Below, piece by piece: positions 25,799-35,100 of a stretch of DNA of 46,274 nucleotides. This stretch comes from an uncultured Myxococcales bacterium. GTDB taxonomy: Bacteria > Myxococcota_A > UBA9042. Under the pieces are notes generated by a model. The model saw only the letters and a program-made list of their open reading frames with translations, was not told where the DNA came from and did no database searches. The position numbers and the translations under genes are program-made. Positions within the stretch are counted from its first letter, which is position 1. Each line of letters begins with the position of its first letter. The stretch covers positions 1-46,274 of the forward strand of contig CALENB010000524.1 of NCBI GenBank assembly GCA_937910235.1. Direction: 5' to 3'.

Positions 25799-28700
25799 AT
25801 GATGTCCCAGACCATGGCGGACAAGACGCGGCCAGCGGCGGCCCGATGGGCGACCCGATGCGCAACGCGACAAGCGACGGCGGGGCTGATGCTCGCGGGG
25901 TTGCTGGCGTTCGCTGCGCCCGGCTGCGGTGGCACGGACGACGAGGGCGTGGTGGGCGACGCGCTCTCGCTCGATGTTTCCGGGCTCGACAGCAGCGTTG
26001 GCGCCGACGGCACGCAGGGCGACGCGGTGGTGGGCGACGGGCTCAACGCGGACGGCAAGGGGACCGACGCGAGCGGCAACGCCGACGCTGCGGCCGACGC
26101 GGCTCCGGCCGACGCGGGCCCGTGCACCGGCGCGGTGGGATGTCCGTGCGCAACGAAAGACGACTGCGACAGCGCGCTGTGTGTCGGCATCGGCGACGCC
26201 GCGGTGTGCGGCTTGGATTGCAAGGGCGGCTGCGACGACACGAACCCATGCACGGTTGATCTGTGTCAGCCAGCGACGGCGACGGGTGTCGAGCCAGCCT
26301 GTGCGCACGCGGCCGCCGCGGACGGTGGCACCTGCGACGACAGCAACCCGTGCACCGGCGATGGCGCCTGCACAGCGGGAAGCTGCGCCGCTGGCGCGGT
26401 CAAGGACTGCGCCGACACCAACCCCTGCACCACCGACTACTGCGACAAGTCCGGTACCTGCCAGCACGACGGCGTCAGCGGCAAACCTTGCGACGACGGG
26501 GATGTTTGCTCCGTGGGCGACGCCTGCGCGAGCGGCGCGTGCGCCGCTGGCAAGGCGCAGCTCTGCGACGACAGCAACCCGTGCACGGCTGACACGTGTG
26601 ACGCCAAGAAGGGCTGCGTGAGCACCGACGACGACGGCAAATCGTGTGACGACGGTGACGCGTGCACTGGGGACACGGCGACGGCCGACACGTGCAAGGC
26701 TGGCTCGTGCGTCGCGGGCGGCGCCAAGAGCTGCGACGACGACGACCCGTGCACGCTCGACGGCTGCGCGAGCGACAAGGGCTGCACGCACGGCCTGCAA
26801 GCCGGCGCGCCGTGTAGTGATGGGGACGTGTGTACGGTCGGCGATGTCTGCGGCGCCAAGGGCTGCGATGCAGGTAAGGCGCAGCCGTGCGACGACGGTA
26901 ATCCGTGCACCGATAACAGCTGCGACAAGGTCAACGGCTGCGTCAGCCTGCCGAACACGGTGACTTGCACCGACGGCAACGCGTGCACGACGGGCGACGC
27001 CTGCGAGGCTGCGGCCTGCAGCCCCGGGAAACTGACGTCGTGCGACGACAACAACCCCTGCACGACCGACGCGTGCGATCCGGGCGACGGCAAGTCGTCT
27101 GGCGGCTGCGTGAACAGCGCCGCGGACGGCGGCGCGTGTGTGCCACAGGACGACAGCTGCGCCGTGACCGGGATTTGCGCGGCGAAAGCCTGCAAGAAAG
27201 TGGCCGTGACCGGCTGTGACGACGGCAACCCGTGTACGACGGATGCGTGTGACAAGGCGACCGGTACATGCGTCTACAACGCCGGAAAACTCGGCGTGAC
27301 GTGTGACGACGGCAACGTCTGCACCGAGAAAGATGCCTGCGCGACCGGCGGCTGCAAGGGCGCGGCGCGGGGCTGCTCAGATGGCAACGCCTGCACGACC
27401 GACGCCTGCGATCCCAGCGTCACAGGCGGCTGCGTCAACGCCGCGGGGGCTGGCTTGTCGTGTAACGACGGCGACCTCTGCACCGCCAATGACGCCTGCA
27501 AGAACGGCGCGTGCGCCGCCGGCGGCAAGCTGGCGTGCGACGATGGCAACCCCTGCACCGACGACAGCTGCGATGCAAAGAAGGGCTGTGTCAACGCCGC
27601 CAACAGCAAGCCTTGCGACGACAACAACGGCTGCACGGCCGGCGACGTGTGCGGCCAGGGCGCCTCGGGCGTGGCGGTCTGCAAGCCAGGCGCGGCGAAG
27701 ACCTGCGACGACGGCAAGCACTGCACCAAAGACATCTGCGATCCGAAGGCGAGCGGCGGCGCGGGCGGATGCGTCTCGACGCCCGATGACGGGCTCGGCT
27801 GCGACGACGGCGACGTCTGCACCGAGGGCGACGTCTGCAAGAGCAGCACGTGCACCTCGGGCCCCGCGCAGCTGTGCAATGACGACAACGTCTGCACCAA
27901 AGACGCCTGCGACCCGAAGAAGGGCTGTGTCACCACGGCTATCCCTGGCCCATGCAACGACGGCGACATCTGCTCGGTCGGTGACACCTGCAACGCTGGG
28001 AAGTGCGCGCCCGGGAAGCTCACGGTCTGCGACGACAACAACGCCTGCACCTCCGACAGCTGCCACTACCAGAAGGGCTGCGTCTACGCTGCGCTCACGG
28101 GCGCCTGCAACGATGGCGACGCCTGCACCAGCGGGGATGCGTGCCAGGGCGGCAAGTGCGCGGGGGCCAAGCCGACCGTGTGCGATGACGGCAACATCTG
28201 CACCGACGACAGCTGCGACAAGCTGAAGGGTTGCCTGATCAAGCCAAACACCAAGGTGTGCGATGACAACAACGTGTGTTCACTCGGCGACGCGTGCTCG
28301 GGTGGCACCTGCAAGGCGGGGCTCAAGACCAAGGTCTGCACCGACGGCAAGGTCTGCACGGCGGACGAGTGTGACAAGGTCAAGGGTTGCCAGTTTCCGG
28401 CCAACTCCGCGGAGTGCTCCGACGGCAACGCCTGCACCAAGAATGACCAGTGCGACACGTTCAAGTGCATCTCGGGGCCGAAGCTGTCCTGCGATGATCA
28501 CAACCTCTGCACCGACGACAGCTGCAACACGACGACCGGCTGCATCCACGCCAAGAACAGCCACCCGGCGTTCAAAGCCATCGTCGACAACACCACGAAT
28601 GACAGCGGCTTGTGGGCGCTGAGCGCGTCGAACAACAAGGTCAAGTGGACGTTCTCCGGGTCGTACTGGCGCATGCTCGGTTCGCTCTACGCAGCCCAGC

Positions 28701-31700
28701 GGATGACGCTGAAGCCCGTGCTGGACCTCTCCTGTGCGGTTGCGCCGACGTTGTACTTCGAGGAGCGCTACTACGGTGCGCCGCTGTCGGTTGAGGTCAG
28801 CCTGGATAACAACGTCTGGACGGTGGTGCACAACGGCACGTCGGGGTCGGACTACGTCTGGCGTCCGCGAGAGGTCGATCTGAGCGGCTACATCGGCAAG
28901 AAGGTCTATCTTCGCTTCGCCACCGCGCCGTCGAACTCAACGTACTGGTCCAACCTGCGTCTCATCGAGATGCGCGAGAAGAAGCCAGCGCCGAAGTTGG
29001 TCACCTGGGGCGCGGCGATGTCGTGCGGCGACTTCGTGATGGAGGGCCCACTGTTCCAGTGCGTGAAGGACGGCGCCGGCTACCAGCTGCAGACCAAAGG
29101 CGCCGCGATGACGCCCGAGGCCTACAAGTACGCCAACATCGCGCGCTTCAACGTGCGCTTTGACCGCACCAAGGTGAAGCTGCCGCGCCTCGTCCTCGAA
29201 GAGCGACATCGCTACAGCTCGCTCTCGGTCCGAATCCGGCAGGCGGGTGAGTTGAAGTGGCAGACGGTGTGGCAGCGCCCTGGCGGCGGGATCATCGACC
29301 CCATCTGGCGGCAGCATCGCATCGACTTGGGTAACGTGCCTGGAGACGTCTGGGAGGTCGCCATCGCGACCAACTACGGCAACACCGACTTCTGGATGGA
29401 CCTGCGCAACATCGCGTTCACCACAACGCCGGCTGACCTGACCCCGCACAAGGCGCCCTACAAGTGGACGAAGTGCGATGGCCTGGATTTGGAGGGCGAC
29501 GCGCTGACGTGCGATCCGACCAGCAAGGTCTACGACTATCGCTGGGAGACCGGTTCGACGGGCGACAAGGGCACGTACAGCTACTGGCACCGCATCAACG
29601 TGTTGCGCCGGGTCGATCTGACGGCGTTGACGAACCCGATCGTGCGTTACTACCAGCGCTACTACCGTGGCGATGCGCGCATCGAGGCGTCGCTGGATGG
29701 GATTCAGTGGACCAGCCACACGTACCAGAACTACGGCGCGTCCGACTACGTGTGGCGCGAGGTCATCGGCGATCTCAGCCAGTACAAGGGCAAAGTGATC
29801 TGGCTCCGCATGGCCATCAACCCGCGCTACTCATCGAGCGTCTGGGGCGAGATCAAGGGGCTGGAGGTGGCGGATACCCCGAAGGCGTGGCCTGTGGTGA
29901 AGTGGGGACCGCAGACGTTCACCTGCAGCCAGTGGGCCTTCGAGGGCACGGGGTGGACGTGCGACGGCACGACGGGATTGAAGCAGGTCGGCAACAGCGA
30001 CCAGCCCAGCCCGAACGCCTACTACCAGGCCGCGACCTACCAGCGCACGTTCGATCTGACCGGGGTCTCCAACGCGGTCGTCCGCTTCGAGCAGCTCAGC
30101 CGCTACGGCGAGCTGCAGCTTGACGTTCGCAAGAAGGGCGGTGGCTGGCTGACGGTGTGGTCGAGGGGCAACGCGCTCGATCCCATCTTCCGGCACGTCG
30201 AGGTGGATCTCTCCGCCTACAGCAGTCAGCAGATCGAGCTGCGATTCAACGGCCGGCCGCTCTACCCGGAGACCCAGCCGCAGAGTCTGGAGATTCGCAA
30301 CGTCACGCTCGGCACGAAGGCGACGCTGCCCACCATCACGTTCGGCGCGGCGATGACCTGCAACTTGTGGCGCAAGGAAGGGGACGCCTTCACGTGCGAC
30401 CCCAACCTAGCCAAGTGGACCTGGCGTGTGAACATCCCGAAGAACGACGGGACCCAGAGCTACTACCACCACGCCGAGTTGATGGCGTGGGTGGACCTGA
30501 CCAAGGCCGTCGACCCGCAGATCTACTTCGATTACGCCGACTACGGTTCGACGTACTTCTACATGCAGGTGATCACCGAGGGGGGTAAGTGGCTCTCGCT
30601 GAACACCGTCTACAACCTGCCCGACTCGCAGTTCCTGACGGAGATGCGCTACGACTTGTCGCCCTACGTCGGCAAGAAGGTGCGCTTCCGCATGCTCGGC
30701 CGGCCGGCGTCCTCCAGCTACTGGACCGAGCTGCACAACATCTCGCTGCGGGAACGCGACAAGATCACGTCGCTCAAGCCCGGCGCGGCGGTGACGACCA
30801 AGGACTTCCGGGCCGAGGGCTCGTGGGCGTATGACACCAAAGACGCGACGTGGAAGAGCGGAACGGCCTATTTCTCGGCCTATCAGACGCTTCGATTGAA
30901 GTCTGCGTTCGACTTGTCGGGCGCATCGAAGCCGGAGCTGCGCTTCCTGAGCCGGTCCAAACACACCTACCAGCTGGTCGACGTCAGCACAGACGGCGTG
31001 CAGTGGTCGAACGTGTGGCTGCTGCAGACCTCTGGTCAACACGTCCCGGATTTCGAGCCCATCATCATCGACCTCAGCCCGTGGGCCGGCCAGAAGCAGA
31101 TCTTCGTGCGCTTTCAGGCCCACCCCTATGGGTCGGTGGCGGATCTGTCCCATTGGTGGGTCAAGAACGTGACCATCGCTGAGCACGTGTCGCTGCCGGT
31201 GGTCAAGGCGCCGGTGACGCTGACGACCGCGCACCTCAACATGACCGGCGAGTGGAAACAGGACGCGACGACGGGCGCGTTCACGCTGAACTACCCGGCG
31301 TCCGCTGCGATCGACGCGACGTACACGGGCTACCATCAGCTCTGGCCGAAGGTGCGCCTCGACCTGAGCGGGCTCAGCACGCCTGAGCTGACGTTCACGA
31401 CGCGTCGCTACAACGCCCTGCCGTACGTGGATATCAGCGTCGACCAGGGCATCACGTGGCAAACGCTGCAGGTCGTCGGGGTGGAGGATGACGTCGTCTG
31501 GCGCGAGCAGTCCGTGGACCTGGGGGCCTACAAGGGCAACAAGTCGGTGATGATTCGTGTGCGCGCGCGCCCCGGCAACAAGGCGTACTGGTGGCAGGTG
31601 AAGGACCTGCGGGTCGACAATCGATTCGTCTACCCATCGGTCAAGGCGGACACGATCTCGGCGCTGACCGCCTGGAAGCTGGAGCAGCCTGGCTGGTCGG

Positions 31701-32041
31701 TCAACGCGGCCGGGTACCTGGAGCGCAAGGTCGACGCCATCAACAAGTACACCTACGCGACGCTGCTGGTCTCGTTCGATCTGAAGACCGTGCCGAAACC
31801 GGTGCTCCACTTCGAAGAGACGGGGCTCAACGTCTCGCGCTACGTCGAGGTCAGCGATGACAACATCATCTGGCAGACGTTCACCGTGCCAGGCGCCGCT
31901 CCTGGCGCGACCTGGACGGCGAAGAGCATCGATCTCCCGTCATTTGGTGGGAGCCCGACCGTCTACGTGCGGATCCGCGGCCATATCGCCGTGAAGGATC
32001 GCTACTGGCGCGTGCGAAAGCTCACGATCAGCAAGAAGTAG
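25799..32041 (+). CDS. Giant Cys-rich repeat lipoprotein 3 (class I), 2080 aa
   Basis: The frame is open from a GTG at 25697 that overlaps the lipoprotein 2 stop (GTGA), but the best start is ATG 25799, with GGAGG five bases upstream (25789-25793). It places the signal peptide core GLMLAGLLAFAAPGC (Cys43) close to the N-terminus; ATG 25802 is equivalent. After the lipobox comes GGTDDEGVVGDA, matching lipoprotein 1. The cap has CTGAVGCPC. The stalk (145-917) has 14 units plus a half, with the atypical unit at number 6. Unit 3 contains an insertion (CTGDTATADTC) shared with lipoprotein 4. Eight C-terminal domains occupy about 918-2080; domain 7 (YTGYHQLWPKVRLDLSGL) closely follows that of lipoprotein 1. 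The lipobox -3 position is Ala rather than Leu, so lipidation is less certain than in the others. Confidence 0.9.
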   Translation: MMSQTMADKTRPAAARWATRCATRQATAGLMLAGLLAFAAPGCGGTDDEGVVGDALSLDVSGLDSSVGADGTQGDAVVGDGLNADGKGTDASGNADAAADAAPADAGPCTGAVGCPCATKDDCDSALCVGIGDAAVCGLDCKGGCDDTNPCTVDLCQPATATGVEPACAHAAAADGGTCDDSNPCTGDGACTAGSCAAGAVKDCADTNPCTTDYCDKSGTCQHDGVSGKPCDDGDVCSVGDACASGACAAGKAQLCDDSNPCTADTCDAKKGCVSTDDDGKSCDDGDACTGDTATADTCKAGSCVAGGAKSCDDDDPCTLDGCASDKGCTHGLQAGAPCSDGDVCTVGDVCGAKGCDAGKAQPCDDGNPCTDNSCDKVNGCVSLPNTVTCTDGNACTTGDACEAAACSPGKLTSCDDNNPCTTDACDPGDGKSSGGCVNSAADGGACVPQDDSCAVTGICAAKACKKVAVTGCDDGNPCTTDACDKATGTCVYNAGKLGVTCDDGNVCTEKDACATGGCKGAARGCSDGNACTTDACDPSVTGGCVNAAGAGLSCNDGDLCTANDACKNGACAAGGKLACDDGNPCTDDSCDAKKGCVNAANSKPCDDNNGCTAGDVCGQGASGVAVCKPGAAKTCDDGKHCTKDICDPKASGGAGGCVSTPDDGLGCDDGDVCTEGDVCKSSTCTSGPAQLCNDDNVCTKDACDPKKGCVTTAIPGPCNDGDICSVGDTCNAGKCAPGKLTVCDDNNACTSDSCHYQKGCVYAALTGACNDGDACTSGDACQGGKCAGAKPTVCDDGNICTDDSCDKLKGCLIKPNTKVCDDNNVCSLGDACSGGTCKAGLKTKVCTDGKVCTADECDKVKGCQFPANSAECSDGNACTKNDQCDTFKCISGPKLSCDDHNLCTDDSCNTTTGCIHAKNSHPAFKAIVDNTTNDSGLWALSASNNKVKWTFSGSYWRMLGSLYAAQRMTLKPVLDLSCAVAPTLYFEERYYGAPLSVEVSLDNNVWTVVHNGTSGSDYVWRPREVDLSGYIGKKVYLRFATAPSNSTYWSNLRLIEMREKKPAPKLVTWGAAMSCGDFVMEGPLFQCVKDGAGYQLQTKGAAMTPEAYKYANIARFNVRFDRTKVKLPRLVLEERHRYSSLSVRIRQAGELKWQTVWQRPGGGIIDPIWRQHRIDLGNVPGDVWEVAIATNYGNTDFWMDLRNIAFTTTPADLTPHKAPYKWTKCDGLDLEGDALTCDPTSKVYDYRWETGSTGDKGTYSYWHRINVLRRVDLTALTNPIVRYYQRYYRGDARIEASLDGIQWTSHTYQNYGASDYVWREVIGDLSQYKGKVIWLRMAINPRYSSSVWGEIKGLEVADTPKAWPVVKWGPQTFTCSQWAFEGTGWTCDGTTGLKQVGNSDQPSPNAYYQAATYQRTFDLTGVSNAVVRFEQLSRYGELQLDVRKKGGGWLTVWSRGNALDPIFRHVEVDLSAYSSQQIELRFNGRPLYPETQPQSLEIRNVTLGTKATLPTITFGAAMTCNLWRKEGDAFTCDPNLAKWTWRVNIPKNDGTQSYYHHAELMAWVDLTKAVDPQIYFDYADYGSTYFYMQVITEGGKWLSLNTVYNLPDSQFLTEMRYDLSPYVGKKVRFRMLGRPASSSYWTELHNISLRERDKITSLKPGAAVTTKDFRAEGSWAYDTKDATWKSGTAYFSAYQTLRLKSAFDLSGASKPELRFLSRSKHTYQLVDVSTDGVQWSNVWLLQTSGQHVPDFEPIIIDLSPWAGQKQIFVRFQAHPYGSVADLSHWWVKNVTIAEHVSLPVVKAPVTLTTAHLNMTGEWKQDATTGAFTLNYPASAAIDATYTGYHQLWPKVRLDLSGLSTPELTFTTRRYNALPYVDISVDQGITWQTLQVVGVEDDVVWREQSVDLGAYKGNKSVMIRVRARPGNKAYWWQVKDLRVDNRFVYPSVKADTISALTAWKLEQPGWSVNAAGYLERKVDAINKYTYATLLVSFDLKTVPKPVLHFEETGLNVSRYVEVSDDNIIWQTFTVPGAAPGATWTAKSIDLPSFGGSPTVYVRIRGHIAVKDRYWRVRKLTISKK
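26231..28549 (+). repeat. Cys-rich stalk repeats of lipoprotein 3: 14 units plus a half
   Basis: 14 bipartite units and a terminal half. Unit 6 carries the variant CVPQDDSCAVTGIC, unit 7 the extra residue (TGTC) and unit 13 the longer trailing linker (GLKTKV). Units 9 and 10 have private insertions (GQGASGVAVC; PKASGGAGGC). Confidence 0.9.
28550..32038 (+). repeat. Eight jelly-roll-like domain repeats of lipoprotein 3
   Basis: Eight domains of about 145 aa. Domains 2-5 have the Cys pair (SCGDFVMEGPLFQC, KCDGLDLEGDALTC, TCSQWAFEGTGWTC, TCNLWRKEGDAFTC); domains 6-8 do not. Domain 1 reads DLSCAVAPTLYF, the class I form. Confidence 0.8.
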
Positions 32042-32129
32042 ACGAACTCGTTCGAGCGCCAACGCGGCGCACAACCACGCGGAGCCCTCCCGGCTCCAGC
32101 GGCCCCCACCCGGGGCTTTGAGGCCGACC

Positions 32130-35100
32130 ATGAACACGACCTCCCTGAATCTACGCTGGCCGCACGGCCTGCTCGTTCTGGGTCTGATTACCGCGACCAG
32201 CGTTGGGTGCGGCGACAATTTGCCGCGCTTTGACGAGGCGACGGCTGACGCTGCGCCCGACGTCGCGGACGCTGCGGACACGACCGACATCGGTGAAGGC
32301 TGCCCAGGGGCGCTCGGCTGCGCCTGCGCGGCCGATGACACCTGCGACAGCGGCTACTGCCATCCTGCGTCGGGCGACAAGCAGGAGGCGCAGTGCGCGA
32401 CGCCGTGCGAGACGGCCGGCGACAAGGGCTGCAATGACGGCAACCCGTGCACCACCGACCTCTGCGACGCCAGCACCGATTCAGATAAGTCCTCGACATG
32501 TTCCCACACGGCTGTGGCCAACGGTGTGGTGTGCAACGACGGCGACGCCTGCACGACGTCGGATGTGTGCGGCGCTGGCGCCTGCGCGGGCGCGGCTAAG
32601 GATTGCGGCGACGGTGATCCTTGCACCACGGACACATGCGAGAAGGCCACCGGCTGCTCGCACGGCGATGACGACGGCAAGGCGTGTGACGATGGCGACG
32701 CCTGCACCGGTGGCAAGGCCGGCGACGCGTGCAAAGGCGGCAAGTGCGCCGGCGGCGCCGCGGTCGATTGTGATGACGCCAACCCGTGTACGACCGACAG
32801 CTGCGACAAGACGACGGGCTGCGGCCACACGGCGCTGGACGGCGGCGGCTGTGACGACGGCAGCGCCTGCACAGGCACCAAGGCCAAGGCCGACACGTGC
32901 GTGAAGGGCGTCTGCGAGCCCGGCGCGCCGGTCGTGTGTGACGACGCCAACCCCTGCACTACCGACGCGTGCGACGCCGCGGCCGGCTGCACGGTCACGG
33001 ACGCGGACAGCACACCCTGTGACGACGGCAACGCCTGCACGTTGGGTGACACCTGCAAATCGGGCGGATGCATCGGCGGAAAGCCGCTCAGCTGCGACGA
33101 CGGCAACCCCTGCACCACGGACGCCTGCGACCCAGACGGCAAGACCTCCGGTAATCAGGGTTGCGTCAACACGGCGCTCGACGGCACCCCGTGCGACGAT
33201 GGGTCGGCCTGTACGGGCGCAAAGGACGCTGCCGGCGATGACGCGGACCACTGCGTGAAGGGCGCCTGTACGCCGGGCGCGCCGAAGAGCTGTGATGACG
33301 CCAACCCGTGTACGACCGACGCGTGCGAGCCGGCCGCCGGCTGCACCATCACCAATGACGATGGCGCGAAGTGTGTGCCAGGCACCGGCAACAAGTGCGA
33401 CACCGGCGGCCTCTGTGCTGGCGGCGCGTGCAAGGTTGTGCAGCAGGTGGGCTGCGATGACGGCAACCCCTGCACGGCGGACAGCTGCGACCAAACCACT
33501 GGGCTGTGTGTGTACAAGTCCGCGTCGGACGGTGCGCAGTGCAGTGACGGCAACCCGTGCACCGACCAAGACGCCTGCAAATCCGGGGTATGCGCGGCGA
33601 AGCCGAAGGTCTGCGACGACGATAACGTCTGCACCGCCGACGCCTGCGATCCCGCGCCGGCGACGGGCCCTGGCGGCTGCACGACCAAGCCGCTCGACGG
33701 TAAGTCGTGCAGCGACGGGACCGTGTGCACCAGCGGAGACGTCTGCGCGGCGGGCACGTGCAAAGGCGGCAAGGCGCTCTCTTGCGACGACAACAACCCC
33801 TGCACCATCGACCTCTGCGACAAGGCCAAGGGCTGCGCGTCGACGCAGAAGACGGGCGATTGCGACGACGGCAACGCTTGCACCGACAAGGACACCTGCA
33901 AGGCTGGCTGGTGTAACCCAGGTGGCCTCAAGGTCTGCGATGACGCGAACGCCTGCACCACGGACAGCTGTGACCCGAAGCAGGGCTGCAAGAACGACGC
34001 GGTCGCGGCGAGCTGCAACGATGGCAACCTCTGCACCGTGGCCGATACGTGCGACAAGGGCAGCTGCAAGTCCGGCACGACGCAGACCTGTGACGACAAC
34101 AACGACTGCACGGCCGACACCTGCGACCCGAAGATCGGCTGCCAGAGCGTGACGACAAAAGCCCCCTGTAGTGACGGCGACGTCTGCACGGTCGGCGACG
34201 CCTGTAAGGGCGATCTCTGTGTCCCCGGCGCTGGCGTCAAGGACTGCGACGACAAGAACGCCTGCACCGTCGATGTGTGCGACCCGACCAAGGGCTGCGT
34301 CGTGACCGACAGCCTGAACGCGTGCACCGACGGCGACGCGTGCACCGTTGGCGACTCGTGCAAAAGCGGCAAGTGCGTGGCCGGCGCCAGCCAGCTGTGC
34401 AACGACGGCAACCCCTGCAGCGACGACAGCTGCGACGCGAAGAAGGGGTGCATCCAGGTCCCGAACAGCAAGGCCTGCGACGACGGCAACGCCTGCACGC
34501 TCGGCGATGCGTGCAAGGCGGGCTACTGCCAGGGCGGCGGCCAGACCAAGACGTGCGACGACAAGAATCCATGCACAGACGACTTCTGCGACCCCGCCAA
34601 AGGCTGCAGCCAGGTGTTGACGACGAAGCTGTGCAACGACGGCGACGCCTGCACGGTCGACGACGCCTGTGTGTCGGGCAAGTGCAAAGGTGGCAGCCCG
34701 AAGGACTGCAGCGACGACAACACCTGCACCGACGATGTGTGCGACCAGACGACGGGCTGCAAACACACGAACAACACCAAGAACCCGTTCACGCCCATCA
34801 ACGACAGCGGCGCCGAAGACTCCGGCAAGTGGGCCTTCTCAGCGACGAAGGGCGCCGGGGCGTTCACCCACGTTGGCGCTGGCTACTACCGGCTCGCGGC
34901 GGGCGTGGTTGGCGAGACGTACGCGATGACGCTCAAAGCGCCCATCGACTTGGCGTGCACCGGTAAGCCGACCCTGTATATCGTGGACCGCTACGCCGTC
35001 GGCACCGCCGTCGTGGAGACGAGCCTCGACGGCAAGGCGTGGAAGACCCTCGCGACACACACTGGTTCAGACTACGTGTGGCGTCGACGGTACTGGGATC

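Noticed and set aside
13804-34766. Regular repeats of about 150 bp considered as CRISPR or satellite DNA
   Set aside because: They are coding, degenerate at DNA level, conserved as Cys patterns in one frame, and lack constant repeats with unique spacers.
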